A stretch of 64,000 bases of DNA from Candidatus Nanohalarchaeota archaeon (lineage in GTDB: Archaea; Nanohalarchaeota; Nanosalinia; Nanosalinales; JAFCCC01): NCBI GenBank assembly GCA_017610385.1, contig JAFCCC010000003.1:1-64000 (forward strand). Reading direction: 5' to 3'. Under the pieces are notes generated by a model. It searched no databases, was not told where the DNA came from, and was given only the letters and a program-made list of their open reading frames with translations. Made by a program: the position numbers and the translations under genes. Below are positions 49,478 through 59,588 of the stretch, in pieces; the first letter of the stretch is position 1; every line of letters begins with the position of its first letter.

Positions 49478-49846
49478 TTATTCTAATAATTTTCTACCTT
49501 CTATATCCCAGAAAGTAATTTCCTCTCCCGCACTTACTTTTTTATCACCTATTTCTAGATCCATCATTTCATAGGTCTTCAGATCCATTACCTGAGCGAC
49601 GGCTCCACTAATAGAAACTACTTGACCAACCTTTTTTACGACATCTGGAGCCATAAATGGTGTGTGGCCTGGTTTTAAAAGATTTCTAGTTCTTTTATCA
49701 AAGAGACCTTCTGCCATAATTCTATATTTTGCATGTCCGTGTTTTCCCGGTGCGGATCTCTCGATTTTCTTGATTTTGCACGGTTCATTTTCCAAAATAA
49801 CATAAGATCCCACCTTTAAATCTCCAATATCTATTTGTGTAGCCAT
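49478..49846 (-). CDS. translation initiation factor aIF5A
   Basis: CKIKKIERSAPGKHGHAKYRIMAEGLFDKRTR with hypusine-site Lys. Confidence 0.93.
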   Translation of the reverse strand: MATQIDIGDLKVGSYVILENEPCKIKKIERSAPGKHGHAKYRIMAEGLFDKRTRNLLKPGHTPFMAPDVVKKVGQVVSISGAVAQVMDLKTYEMMDLEIGDKKVSAGEEITFWDIEGRKLLE

Positions 49847-49945
49847 AATTTCACCTTAATTTACTTTATAATATTTGAAGTATATTTAAAAGAGTTTCTA
49901 TCAGCTCGTATTTGTTTTATATATAAATTTACCTAAATTTAATGA

Positions 49946-50677
49946 ATGCCTTCTGAGGAACAAGTAAAAGATTATATTTTACAACAACTTGCTACAGGAA
50001 AGAATATTTTAAAGATCAGGCAAAATCTCATTAATGCAAACTGGTCACCTGCGGCTGTAGATAAACTTTTAGATGAAGTTCTTACTGTAAAAAAATCTCA
50101 GACAAAGTCTAAACCAAATACTGATAATTTTATTCATTTTTGGTTGCATTCAATTAGTGGAATTATCTTGCATCCAAATGAATTTTTCCAGAATCTTCCA
50201 GAATTAAAATTTGGCAAAATTATTTTAATTTCTCTTTTAAATTTTCTTGTACCGATTTTAGTTAATGTGGCAATAACTTCTCTTTATGTGTTGCTTTTAC
50301 CATTTTTAGCTTTCTTTGTTGGTTTTGGCATTGGTATAAGTTTGTTATATGTTTTAGTTGTTGGAATTCCAACTGCAATTCTTAGCCTTTTTGTTGGAGC
50401 AGCATACTTACATTTATTTGTCAAATTATTCAAAGGAAAAGGTACGTATAAAAAGAGCTTAGAAATTGTGGCGTTTTCATCTGCTGCGTCCCTATTGGGA
50501 TTAATTCCAATTTTAGGGGTTATCGCAGCCATTATTTTTACAATTCGCGCGCAAATAAAAGGTATTGCAACTTTACATCAAATGACTTCAAAGAAAGCGG
50601 CAATAGTTTTACTTACTTCCTGGATTTTACCAACTATTCTTATAGGGATTTATTTACTTTTTGTATTTTTAGCCTAA
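49946..50677 (+). CDS. YIP1-family-like membrane protein
   Basis: N-terminal UBA-like LINANWSPAAVDKLLDEVL, then multi-TM. Confidence 0.65.
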   Translation: MPSEEQVKDYILQQLATGKNILKIRQNLINANWSPAAVDKLLDEVLTVKKSQTKSKPNTDNFIHFWLHSISGIILHPNEFFQNLPELKFGKIILISLLNFLVPILVNVAITSLYVLLLPFLAFFVGFGIGISLLYVLVVGIPTAILSLFVGAAYLHLFVKLFKGKGTYKKSLEIVAFSSAASLLGLIPILGVIAAIIFTIRAQIKGIATLHQMTSKKAAIVLLTSWILPTILIGIYLLFVFLA

Positions 50678-50726
50678 AATTTTGTCGAGTTTTTTTGTTT
50701 AAATTTTTTTAAGTACACACTCTTAT

Positions 50727-51218
50727 TTACAATTCTTTCTCAAAAACTAAAGTTTTGTGTCCTTTTCCGTTGCGCACATCATCTAAAAACTCAGTTTTAA
50801 TCCTCGTGTCAAATTTTTTACTGAGATGTTTAACGATTTCATTAGCATCTTCACATACATAATTAACTTTCTTGTAACCTTCTGATCGAAGTTTTTGCAA
50901 TGCAATTCTAAACAATTTTGTTCCAATACCTCTATTTCTTTGTTGTTTTTGAACTGCTTCATTGGTTATGACCCCTGTGTCTGAATTTTCATCATCTTTT
51001 TTCCACGCCACGAACCCAATAATTTTTTTATTTTCAATAACTAGAACTGCACGTTCTTTTCTATTAAGAAGATCTTCAATCTCAGTTTCTTGTTTTTCAT
51101 CTGAAAAAGGTGGCGAATAGTTTTCTCTAACTTCTATTAAAAATGTATTCAGTTCTTTCGCGTTTTCAGGAAAAAAGCTTTGAAATTCTATTGTCATATT
51201 CTTACTTTGTGCCACCAA
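50727..51218 (-). CDS. GNAT-family acetyltransferase
   Basis: GFVAWKKDDENSDTGVITNEAVQKQQRNRGIGTKLFRIALQKLRSEGYKKVNYV. Confidence 0.85.
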   Translation of the reverse strand: MVAQSKNMTIEFQSFFPENAKELNTFLIEVRENYSPPFSDEKQETEIEDLLNRKERAVLVIENKKIIGFVAWKKDDENSDTGVITNEAVQKQQRNRGIGTKLFRIALQKLRSEGYKKVNYVCEDANEIVKHLSKKFDTRIKTEFLDDVRNGKGHKTLVFEKEL

Positions 51219-51232
51219 GATAAAAAGAACTA

Positions 51233-51669
51233 TTATTTTTTATAATAACTCTTGATAGCTTCCTTAATCGCATCTGGTCCACAGTTTACCCAAATTTTTT
51301 TAATAGCTTCATCAAAATCCATCCATTTATATCCTATATGCTCCTTTTCTCATAGTTTAACAGCTCCAGAAATGTAGTCACATGCATAAGCGACAGCGCG
51401 AATTTTTAAAAAACCATCTTTGACGGGTTTTCATCCCAATAAACTTTAAGAACTTTTCCAAGAATTTTTACTTTTATTCCTACTTCCTCATCAACTTCTT
51501 TAAGTACCGCTTGCTCTTCTGTCTCTTCGAAATGCATGGCACCTTTAATAAACTCCCAACCTGTTTCCTAATCTTCTCCCCGTCGATCAAACATGAGAAT
51601 TTTATTTTCTTTAAAAACAATAGCAGTTATAGCGTGTTGCATTCCGTCAATTATTTTGTTATTTTCCAT
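51233..51669 (-). pseudogene. decayed NUDIX hydrolase
   Basis: MENNKIIDGMQHAITAIVFKENKILMFDRRGED*ETGWEFIKGAMHFEETEEQAVLKEVDEEVGIKVKI... with TAG (51568-51570), a frameshift near 51400-51430, and TGA (51350-51352). Confidence 0.85.
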
Positions 51670-51850
51670 GATTAAATTTTGATTTCAAGAAATAAAAAAG
51701 AAAGAAAAGAGAAGCTCCCAATAATTTAGCTAATTAAAGCCAAATCATTGAGGAAAGTGAACTCGAAGGTATTGGGGGAAGGGTTAGATTGTGAGTTCAC
51801 TAACGAAGCACCGATAACGGTTACGCTTCAGCACCTCCTTCAGCATGAAT

Positions 51851-52909
51851 TCAGCGAATGACTTTTAAGCCTAAATCGCTGATATTTGTGATTTTAGTAG
51901 GACTGTCCTCTAATTTTCCAAGTATGTACGGAGAATTAACTCCTGTGATAATTGATATTACTTGGATTCGTCCTTCTAATTCTGGATCAACTCTAGCGCC
52001 CCAGATAACTTGAGCTTGTGCATCTAGTTTTTCAATGACTGCTTGACCTACGTCATTGATTTCTCTTAAGGTCATGTCATTTCCTCCGGAAATATGTAGT
52101 AAAGCGCCATTTGCTCCTTCGATGTCCACATCTAATAACGGATTTGTCAACGCTTCAACAATCGCTTCTTTACCTCTGTTTCTCGTATTAGATTCACCAT
52201 ATCCTACAACTGCTACTCCACCAGAGTGCATAACTGCTTTTACATCAGCATAGTCTAAATTGACTAAGGATGGTTTGGAAATAGTTTCTGTAATTCCTTT
52301 AATCATGGTTGTAACTAATTCATCCGCAACGCCAAAGGCTTGTTCTAATGGTAAATCTCCTGCAATACCTAACAAACGGTCATTTTCAATTACAATTACT
52401 GTGTCAGCGTATTTTCTTAATTTATAAAGACCTTCTTCTGCTTTTGATATTCTGGCGCCTTCAATTTTAAATGGCATCGTAACGCTAGCAATAACAATAC
52501 AATTTTCTTCCTTAGCAATTCGTGCGACTACTGGAATCGAACCTGTACCGGTTCCACCACCCAAACCACATACTACAAAGACCATGTCAGCTTGTTTAAA
52601 AAGTTCCTTTAATTCTGAACGACTTTCTTCCGCGGCTTTAGCACCAATTTCAGGATGCCCTCCAGCACCCAAACCTTTAGTTAGGTCCTGTCCAATTAAT
52701 ATCCTTTTATCTGCACTTGAAATTAATAAATGTTGTTTATCTGTGTTTATTGCGACGGTTTCTGCGCCAGCAATTCCTTTTCGATACATTCTCGTAACGA
52801 TGTTGTTACCGCCGCCTCCGCAGCCCACGACGAGAATTCTCGCATCTTTAACATCAGCAAAATCTTGCTCATGATTATTTTCTATGACATTTCGAATGAA
52901 TGATTCCAT
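51851..52909 (-). CDS. ftsZ: cell division GTPase FtsZ
   Basis: VVGCGGGGNNIVTRM; VCGLGGGTGTGSIPVVARIAKE. Confidence 0.96.
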   Translation of the reverse strand: MESFIRNVIENNHEQDFADVKDARILVVGCGGGGNNIVTRMYRKGIAGAETVAINTDKQHLLISSADKRILIGQDLTKGLGAGGHPEIGAKAAEESRSELKELFKQADMVFVVCGLGGGTGTGSIPVVARIAKEENCIVIASVTMPFKIEGARISKAEEGLYKLRKYADTVIVIENDRLLGIAGDLPLEQAFGVADELVTTMIKGITETISKPSLVNLDYADVKAVMHSGGVAVVGYGESNTRNRGKEAIVEALTNPLLDVDIEGANGALLHISGGNDMTLREINDVGQAVIEKLDAQAQVIWGARVDPELEGRIQVISIITGVNSPYILGKLEDSPTKITNISDLGLKVIR

Positions 52910-53368
52910 ATTATCTCCTCTGATTTATATTTTGTAGGAACATAATGCTTTTTTAATACTGAAAGCAAATACATCTATAGAACTAGATTTAAGCGCCAAC
53001 TTAAACTGGTTTCATTCGATATTACTTCGAATACTTGAGAATTCAAATACATACAATATGGATTTACTCGATAACAACTTACTCTTAGTTCGCCAAAACT
53101 AAGTTTTGTTTATAAAGTTGTTTTGTAGCGTATGTCGCCAAACATAAGTGACTACAAATGAGTTAATTTACAATCCATAATTAGTTATTTCTGAATATAT
53201 AAAGATTTTCATAACCTCTTTTTCTTATGGAGAAATTCTGCTCCAGTGGAAATGTGGGTTCTGTTCAAAAGAAATAAAGGTTATTCCATAGGAAATAATG
53301 TAGATCAAATTCTAAATATTAGTGACAATAAATTAACTTTTTTAATTGTGCGGGTTTAATTAGTTATT

Positions 53369-54649
53369 ATGAAAATTGCAGATATTGAAAAAATGAAAGA
53401 AGGCCAAAAAGTTGAGCTTAAGGGCTGGATATACAGACAAAGAGCTTCTAAAAATGTTGCCTTTATTGTTCTAAGAGATTCAACAGGAATAATTCAGATA
53501 GTTTATGGAAAAGAAGTTGGAAATAAGATTTTTGAAAAAGCATCCACAATTTTAATTGAAAGTTCTATTAAGATTAAAGGCATAATTAAAAAAGATGCAC
53601 GTGCTCCTAGCGGATTTGAAATCGAGGGAACTGATTTTGAAATTATTAATAAAGCTGAACGATTTCCAATTACAAAAGATCAAAGTACTGAATTTTTATT
53701 AAATATGAGGCATCTATGGATTAGATCCCAAAAATTAACTAATGTTTTTAAAATTAAAGATACTCTATTCTATGCTGCTCGAGACTACTTACGAAAAGAT
53801 GGCTGGTATGAAACACAGAGTCCTATGATTACTGCTTGTGCAGGGGAGGGTGGTTCTACATTATTTAAAATGGATTACTTTGGACACAAGGCATATTTAG
53901 CTCAAACAGGTCAATTATATTCTGAAGCACTCATTTTTGCTCTAGAAAAAGTTTACTGTTTTGCTCCCTCTTTCAGAGCTGAAAAATCTAAGACAAGAAA
54001 GCATTTAACTGAATATTGGCATTTAGAGCCAGAAGGTGCTTGGATAACTCATGAACAAAACATGAAAATTCAAGAGGGATTAATTTCTTATATTTGTCAA
54101 ACGGTTGCAAAAAAGTATCCGAAAGAACTTTTGGCATTGGGCCGGGATCCAAAAGACCTTTTATTAGTTAAACCGCCTTTTAAAAGAATTACGTATGAAG
54201 AAGCGATTAAACAATTGCAAAAACGTGGTAGCAAAATAAAATATGGTGAAGATTTTGGAGTCGCAGAAGAAAAATTATTAATGAAAGGAGAAAAAGCGCC
54301 CATGTTTGTTGAGCGATGGCCTGCTGAAATGAAGGCGTTTTATATGAAAAGAGACCCAAAAGACAAGAAAATTGTTCTTTGTGATGATTTATTTGCTCCA
54401 GAAGGATACGGAGAAATTATTGGAGCTAGCGAAAGAGAAACTGATAATTCTATTCTAATTAAAATGCTAAAGAAAGAAGGTGCAAATTTAGATGATTATA
54501 AATGGTATTTGGAACTAAGAAAATTTGGATCAGTTCCGCATTCTGGATTCGGCGTTGGAATGGAAAGAGTTCTTAGTTGGATCTGCAAATTAGATCATAT
54601 TAGAGACGCGATTCCCTTTCCACGATTAACAAACAGATTTTATCCTTAG
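53369..54649 (+). CDS. asnS: asparaginyl-tRNA synthetase
   Basis: VELKGWIYRQRASKNVAFIVLRDSTG; AYLAQTGQLYSEALIFALEKVYCFAPSFRAEKSKTRKHLTEYWHLEPE; GFGVGMERVLSWICKLDHIRDAIPFPR. Confidence 0.92.
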   Translation: MKIADIEKMKEGQKVELKGWIYRQRASKNVAFIVLRDSTGIIQIVYGKEVGNKIFEKASTILIESSIKIKGIIKKDARAPSGFEIEGTDFEIINKAERFPITKDQSTEFLLNMRHLWIRSQKLTNVFKIKDTLFYAARDYLRKDGWYETQSPMITACAGEGGSTLFKMDYFGHKAYLAQTGQLYSEALIFALEKVYCFAPSFRAEKSKTRKHLTEYWHLEPEGAWITHEQNMKIQEGLISYICQTVAKKYPKELLALGRDPKDLLLVKPPFKRITYEEAIKQLQKRGSKIKYGEDFGVAEEKLLMKGEKAPMFVERWPAEMKAFYMKRDPKDKKIVLCDDLFAPEGYGEIIGASERETDNSILIKMLKKEGANLDDYKWYLELRKFGSVPHSGFGVGMERVLSWICKLDHIRDAIPFPRLTNRFYP

Positions 54650-54683
54650 AACTATTTATATATTGTAAAGAGAAATTTATAGC

Positions 54684-55229
54684 ATGTACAATCCAAAAGA
54701 GAAAATTCTGTCATTGGCTATTGCATTTATTTTAGTTTTCTTTTTTATTTACGGAATAGATGTTTTTTATAGTGCACCAAGCCGAGAAGATTATTGTACT
54801 GATAAAATTTATGAACGAATCATAATAAATCAAACAGATTGTGTTCTAATGGGTGGTAAATGGAATACTTATGGCGGGCTTGCCAAACCCCTCCCAATTG
54901 AAAACGAAACAAATGGTTGGTGTATTCCTAGTTATAAGTGTGATCAAAATTATAACTTGGCTAGAACGGCTTATTACAGAGTTTTTTTTATTGTAATGAT
55001 TTTTCTTGGAACTCTTTGTCTTGTAGTGGGTGCAATAATGAAAATAGAAAGTATTGGTGTTGGTATAATGATAAGTGGTTTAATCACAACTATTTATGGT
55101 TTTATACGCTCTTGGAAGTTTTTATCTGATTCTGGTAAAGTTATAGCTCTTATACCCCTTATGCTGCTATCCTTAGTGGCCTTATTCTGGATCGGAACAA
55201 AAAAACTAAACCCAAAGAAGAAAAAGTAG
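54684..55229 (+). CDS. membrane protein, unknown
   Basis: 181 aa, ~4 TM segments. Confidence 0.65.
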   Translation: MYNPKEKILSLAIAFILVFFFIYGIDVFYSAPSREDYCTDKIYERIIINQTDCVLMGGKWNTYGGLAKPLPIENETNGWCIPSYKCDQNYNLARTAYYRVFFIVMIFLGTLCLVVGAIMKIESIGVGIMISGLITTIYGFIRSWKFLSDSGKVIALIPLMLLSLVALFWIGTKKLNPKKKK

Positions 55230-55262
55230 CACAAGAATCTATTCGTTTGCTAAAACGAACAG

Positions 55263-56549
55263 TTACTTTTTAGAAAAATAGTCAGCTAATTTCTTTGTTT
55301 CAATAGTCTTTTCTTTTCCAGTCCCCAAATCTTTTACTTTTACTTTTTTGTCTTGAATTTCTTTTTCACCTAAAACAATTAAGTACTTAAAATCTTTAGA
55401 AACAGCGTATTTAATTTGCTTGCTTAAACTTCTTTTAATCAAAGCCATTGCTGATTTTATATTTGAATTTCTTAATTTTTGAACAAGTGCAATTCCACTT
55501 TCTTCTAATTCATTATTTTGAAGGGCTATGAAAACACCTTCATTTTTCAATTTAATTTTTTCCTTTAATATTTCACACAATCTATCAACGCCAAAAGAAA
55601 AACCTACTGCATGAGTTTTCAATGAACCATATGTTTCTATTAAATTATCATATCTTCCTCCTCCTGCACAAGAAAGTTCTAATCCCTCTCCTAAAATTTT
55701 TAGTTCCATGATAAATCCTGTATAGTAATTCATTCCCCGAATTAAACTCAAATCTATTTTAATTTTATCTTGTATGCCATAGGCTTTTGATAACTTTATA
55801 ATTCTTTCAACTTCCCAGATTCCTTCGATTCCAATTTCATTCTTAATTCTTTCTTTTAAAGCTGAAATAATAGTTTCATTTTGCCCTATGATTTTAATAA
55901 ACTCTAAAATCTGTTTGATTTTTTTTAGAGGGATTTTTTTGCTTATTAATTCTTTTTCAACGCCAGATTTACCTATTTTTTCTAATTTGTCTAATGAACG
56001 GAAGATATCTTCTTTTCTATCTTCTAATTCTAATTCAGTAATAATCCCATCAGCGATTTTTCTAGAATTAATTTTAATTACGTATTTATTCACTCCTAAT
56101 TCTTTCATACAATCACATAAAACACCTATTAATTCTGTATCTGCGCTCTGATCAGAAACTCCTAATATATCAACATCTGCTTGTGTAAATTCTCTATAAC
56201 GGCCTTTTCCAGGTCTATCGTATCGCCATACTTGTCCTATTTGAAATCTTTTATATGGTTTTGGAAGCGTGGGATTGCAAGCAAACATTCTTGCTAAAGG
56301 GACAGTAAAATCAAATCGCAAGCCTAGTTCTCTTTTACTTTTATCTTGAAAATAGTAAATTTCGTCTTTAATCGCGGTTCCTCCGCCACCTTTCATAGCT
56401 AAAACATCGAAATTTTCAAAAGCAGGAGTTCTAGCTTCCTCGAAACCATATTTTTCAAAACTTTTCCTAATTTTGCTTAAAACCAAAGTCATCAGTTTCA
56501 TATCTTTTCCTAATAAATCTCTTGTTCCTCGCGGTGTTTGTACTTTCAT
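55263..56549 (-). CDS. hisS: histidyl-tRNA synthetase
   Basis: TPRGTRDLLGKDM; RFDFTVPLARMFA; RYDRPGKGRYREFTQADVDILG; GGGRYDNL. Confidence 0.95.
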   Translation of the reverse strand: MKVQTPRGTRDLLGKDMKLMTLVLSKIRKSFEKYGFEEARTPAFENFDVLAMKGGGGTAIKDEIYYFQDKSKRELGLRFDFTVPLARMFACNPTLPKPYKRFQIGQVWRYDRPGKGRYREFTQADVDILGVSDQSADTELIGVLCDCMKELGVNKYVIKINSRKIADGIITELELEDRKEDIFRSLDKLEKIGKSGVEKELISKKIPLKKIKQILEFIKIIGQNETIISALKERIKNEIGIEGIWEVERIIKLSKAYGIQDKIKIDLSLIRGMNYYTGFIMELKILGEGLELSCAGGGRYDNLIETYGSLKTHAVGFSFGVDRLCEILKEKIKLKNEGVFIALQNNELEESGIALVQKLRNSNIKSAMALIKRSLSKQIKYAVSKDFKYLIVLGEKEIQDKKVKVKDLGTGKEKTIETKKLADYFSKK

Positions 56550-56731
56550 TTTCGCTCCTTCTTACTATTTGAAATATTATTCTTGTTAGTTAAATAAATG
56601 TTCTGTGGTTCAATTAAAACAAAAACTTCACTATTTTCTTTGAGTTTTAGTTTTTTGCGAATAGAACCTGGAATCAAAAGCCGTCCTTTGCGATCCATCT
56701 TAGAACTAAAGCTAACTGAGATGAACTGAAT
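56546..56731 (-). CDS. AbrB/SpoVT-family DNA-binding protein
   Basis: VSFSSKMDRKGRLLIPGSIRKKLKLKENSEVFVLIE. Confidence 0.8.
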   Translation of the reverse strand: MQFISVSFSSKMDRKGRLLIPGSIRKKLKLKENSEVFVLIEPQNIYLTNKNNISNSKKERK

Positions 56732-56884
56732 CATCTGTGTATCTTTTGATGATGAACGCAACCACTTTTCATTTTGATCAACTTAGAAATAACAAACGAG
56801 ATATTTAAAGATAGGTGGGATTTAGCATTACAGAAGCTTTACAAAGTCCTTAGGTTTATAAGGGTTTAATTCAAACTAGTTTTT

Positions 56885-57298
56885 ATGGCTGTTGCTGAAT
56901 TCAAAACAGAACAAGAATTCCGAAGACATTTATCTGCAACAGAGTATGGAAAAAGAATTCTAGATATTTTTGATAAGTATGCAGAAGGACACGAAACAAA
57001 ATACAATACAGACAACTTGGGCGATTTAGTTGTTCTAGAGGGAGATGATTCTTCATTATCCCTTTCTCTGATGGATGAAGGAAAAAGAGCACAAATTTTA
57101 TTTGATCTTTATGGTTGTTTAGCAGAACCACATTTTAAATTGTGGGTTAACTTAGAAACTGGGCATGCACGTTACGGTGTAGGCAGAGAAGTTGACCCCG
57201 AACTAGACTATGTAACCGGTTTTTTAGACCGTGTTACTCGACTTGGCGGATTAAAAGCTGAGCTTTTAGGATTTGCTTCTGATGAAGACGTATTTTAG
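56885..57298 (+). CDS. paralogue 1 of tandem hypothetical pair
   Basis: FKTEQEFRRHLSATEYGKRILDIFDKYAEGHET ... AELLGFASDEDVF. Confidence 0.75.
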   Translation: MAVAEFKTEQEFRRHLSATEYGKRILDIFDKYAEGHETKYNTDNLGDLVVLEGDDSSLSLSLMDEGKRAQILFDLYGCLAEPHFKLWVNLETGHARYGVGREVDPELDYVTGFLDRVTRLGGLKAELLGFASDEDVF

Positions 57299-57434
57299 TC
57301 TATTCATAATGCAATACAGCTTCCTGATTTGTTAGTTTTTATAACAACACACTCTGTAAGCTTTTTTACTTTCTTGCATTACAGAAGCTTTACAAAGTCT
57401 TTAGGTTTATAACGTTTTAATCTAATTTATTTTT

Positions 57435-57839
57435 ATGGCTGACGAGCTAATACAACCTAAAACAGAACAAGACTTTCGAGAACAATTGGCTGCAACACCG
57501 TATGGAGAAAAAATTATAGATTTTTTTGATAAGTATGCAGAAGGTTATGAAACACGATGGTCTGACGATGAGATTCTATTTGCTCTAGAAAACAATAGAG
57601 AGTCATTATCAATGTACTTAATGGGTGATGAGAAACAAGTTCTGCTTTCGTTTTATCTTTTTACGCCTTTAGCCGGTCCGGAGTTAACTATTCAGCTTGA
57701 TTTAAATACTGGACATACTCTCTATGGTGTAGACGGAAAATTTCCTTCAGATCCAACGCGTTTTTTAGATCACGTTGAAAAAATAGCGGAATTAAAAGAT
57801 GAGCTTTTAGGATTTGCTTCTGATGAAGACATACTTTAA
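57435..57839 (+). CDS. paralogue 2 of tandem hypothetical pair
   Basis: PKTEQDFREQLAATPYGEKIIDFFDKYAEGYET ... DELLGFASDEDIL. Confidence 0.75.
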   Translation: MADELIQPKTEQDFREQLAATPYGEKIIDFFDKYAEGYETRWSDDEILFALENNRESLSMYLMGDEKQVLLSFYLFTPLAGPELTIQLDLNTGHTLYGVDGKFPSDPTRFLDHVEKIAELKDELLGFASDEDIL

Positions 57840-57840
57840 C

Positions 57841-58344
57841 TTACTCAAAATGTAAAACAGCCTCTTGATTTGTTAGTTTTTTTACAACGGTTCTGAAAGA
57901 AACCTCATTAAACGGAATCCGGCCTTTATCTTTTTGAGAAATCATAATCTTTTTCTTTTCACCGTCTTTAGAAAATAATGTATTGACGCCCAGAAGTTTT
58001 ACTGGGAAAACGAGGCTTTTTACGATCTCTTCAAACTTAGGAGATTTTTCTATAATTCTAATTGATTTTCCTGTTTTTTTAGCTAAAAGTTTGACGATTT
58101 TTCCGTTTTTACCAACTACCTTTGCCCCATCACCCTCTTCTGTTAGGATTACAATAGAATCTGAAGTTGGGATGATTTCGTGAATAGTCGCGCTTTTAAG
58201 TGAAGGAATTTCTTCACCGAGCCTAAATAATGTTCTTGAAACGTCAATTATGCTTTCTGTGAGTTCTCCTTTTAACAATTTTTGACTGCAACCACTACAC
58301 AAAAAATCAGATTTTAAACAAACAGAACAAAGCGGTGTTTTCAT
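57841..58344 (-). CDS. Zn-ribbon + KH (NusA-like) archaeal protein
   Basis: PLCSVCLKSDFLCSGCSQ; GAKVVGKNGKIVKLLAKKTGKSIRI; start MKTPLCSVC. Confidence 0.75.
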   Translation of the reverse strand: MKTPLCSVCLKSDFLCSGCSQKLLKGELTESIIDVSRTLFRLGEEIPSLKSATIHEIIPTSDSIVILTEEGDGAKVVGKNGKIVKLLAKKTGKSIRIIEKSPKFEEIVKSLVFPVKLLGVNTLFSKDGEKKKIMISQKDKGRIPFNEVSFRTVVKKLTNQEAVLHFE

Positions 58345-58406
58345 AATTCTAATTTCGAAACTAAAACATAAATAAATGTTCAATTATGTTTATATTGGAG
58401 GAAAAG

Positions 58407-59588
58407 ATGAAAGTAGGAATCATCGGAAAACCCAGTGCAGGAAAATCAACATTATTCAAAGCAATAACTCAAAAAGATGTAGAAATTGCAAATTATCCAT
58501 TCACGACCATCCAACCAAATCTGGGCGTTGCATTTGTTACTCAGGAATGTCCCTGTAAAGAATTAAATGTAATTTGTTCTCCCCAAAATTCTAAGTGCTT
58601 AAACCACATCAGATTAATTCCCATCAATGTTTTAGATGTTGCGGGGTTAGTTCCAGGCGCTTCAGAAGGCAAGGGTTTAGGAAATCAATTTTTAGACACT
58701 CTCCGAGAGGCTTCTGTATTAATTCACGTTCTAGATCTAAGTGGAAAAACAGATGAAAAAGGAGAGCAAACAGAAAACCATGATCCTGCTATAGATAAAG
58801 AATTTGTTGAACAAGAAATTGACGCATGGTTTTTAAACATTTTTCAAAAGAACTGGAGTGAATATTCAAAAAAAATTCACATGCAACACTTAAAATTAGA
58901 TGAATTTCTTGCGGAAAAAATGTCTGGATTAGGAATAACAAAAGAGTTAGTTCAAAATGCACTAAGAAATTTAAAATTAGATTCAGATCCGCTAACATGG
59001 ACTAAAGAAGACTTTCCAAAATTTATTTTACACATGAGAAAAGAATCAAAACCTATGATTTATGCATGTAATAAAATGGATTTAGACGGAGCAAATGAAC
59101 GATTTGAAGACTTAAAGAAAAAATACCCAAATGATTTGTTTATCCCAACAAGCGCAGAATGTGAATTGGCATTAAAGAATGCTGCAGATCACGGGTTTAT
59201 TTCTTATATCCCCGGAGCAGACACTTTTGAAATTACTCACGAGTTGAATGAAAAGCAAAAACACGCATTAGGAATAATCAATGATAAAATTTTGAAAAAA
59301 TATGGGAGTACCGGAATACAAGAGGCATTAAACAGAGCGGTTTTTGATTTATTAGATTATATTGTAGTTTATCCTGTAGAAGATGAAACTCATTACAAAA
59401 GCAAAAAAGGCAATATCCTTCCAGACGCAATTTTATTAAAAAACAAATCAACCGCCTTAGATTTAGCTTTCAAAATTCATACAGAAATCGGAGAGAAGTT
59501 CGTGAAAGCCATTGATGTTAGAACACATAGAATTATTGCAAAAGATCATGTTCTAAAGAACAGAGATATAATTAAAATTGTTGTCTAA
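58407..59588 (+). CDS. YchF/OLA1-type GTPase/ATPase
   Basis: MKVGIIGKPSAGKSTLFKAITQKDVEIANYPFTTIQPNLGVAFV; DVAGLVPGASEGKGLGNQFLDTLREA; C-terminal TGS-like. Confidence 0.93.
   Translation: MKVGIIGKPSAGKSTLFKAITQKDVEIANYPFTTIQPNLGVAFVTQECPCKELNVICSPQNSKCLNHIRLIPINVLDVAGLVPGASEGKGLGNQFLDTLREASVLIHVLDLSGKTDEKGEQTENHDPAIDKEFVEQEIDAWFLNIFQKNWSEYSKKIHMQHLKLDEFLAEKMSGLGITKELVQNALRNLKLDSDPLTWTKEDFPKFILHMRKESKPMIYACNKMDLDGANERFEDLKKKYPNDLFIPTSAECELALKNAADHGFISYIPGADTFEITHELNEKQKHALGIINDKILKKYGSTGIQEALNRAVFDLLDYIVVYPVEDETHYKSKKGNILPDAILLKNKSTALDLAFKIHTEIGEKFVKAIDVRTHRIIAKDHVLKNRDIIKIVV

Noticed and set aside
51568-51570. Pyrrolysine (TAG) readthrough in the NUDIX ORF
   Set aside because: A frameshift and a TGA also interrupt the same gene, so decay is simpler.
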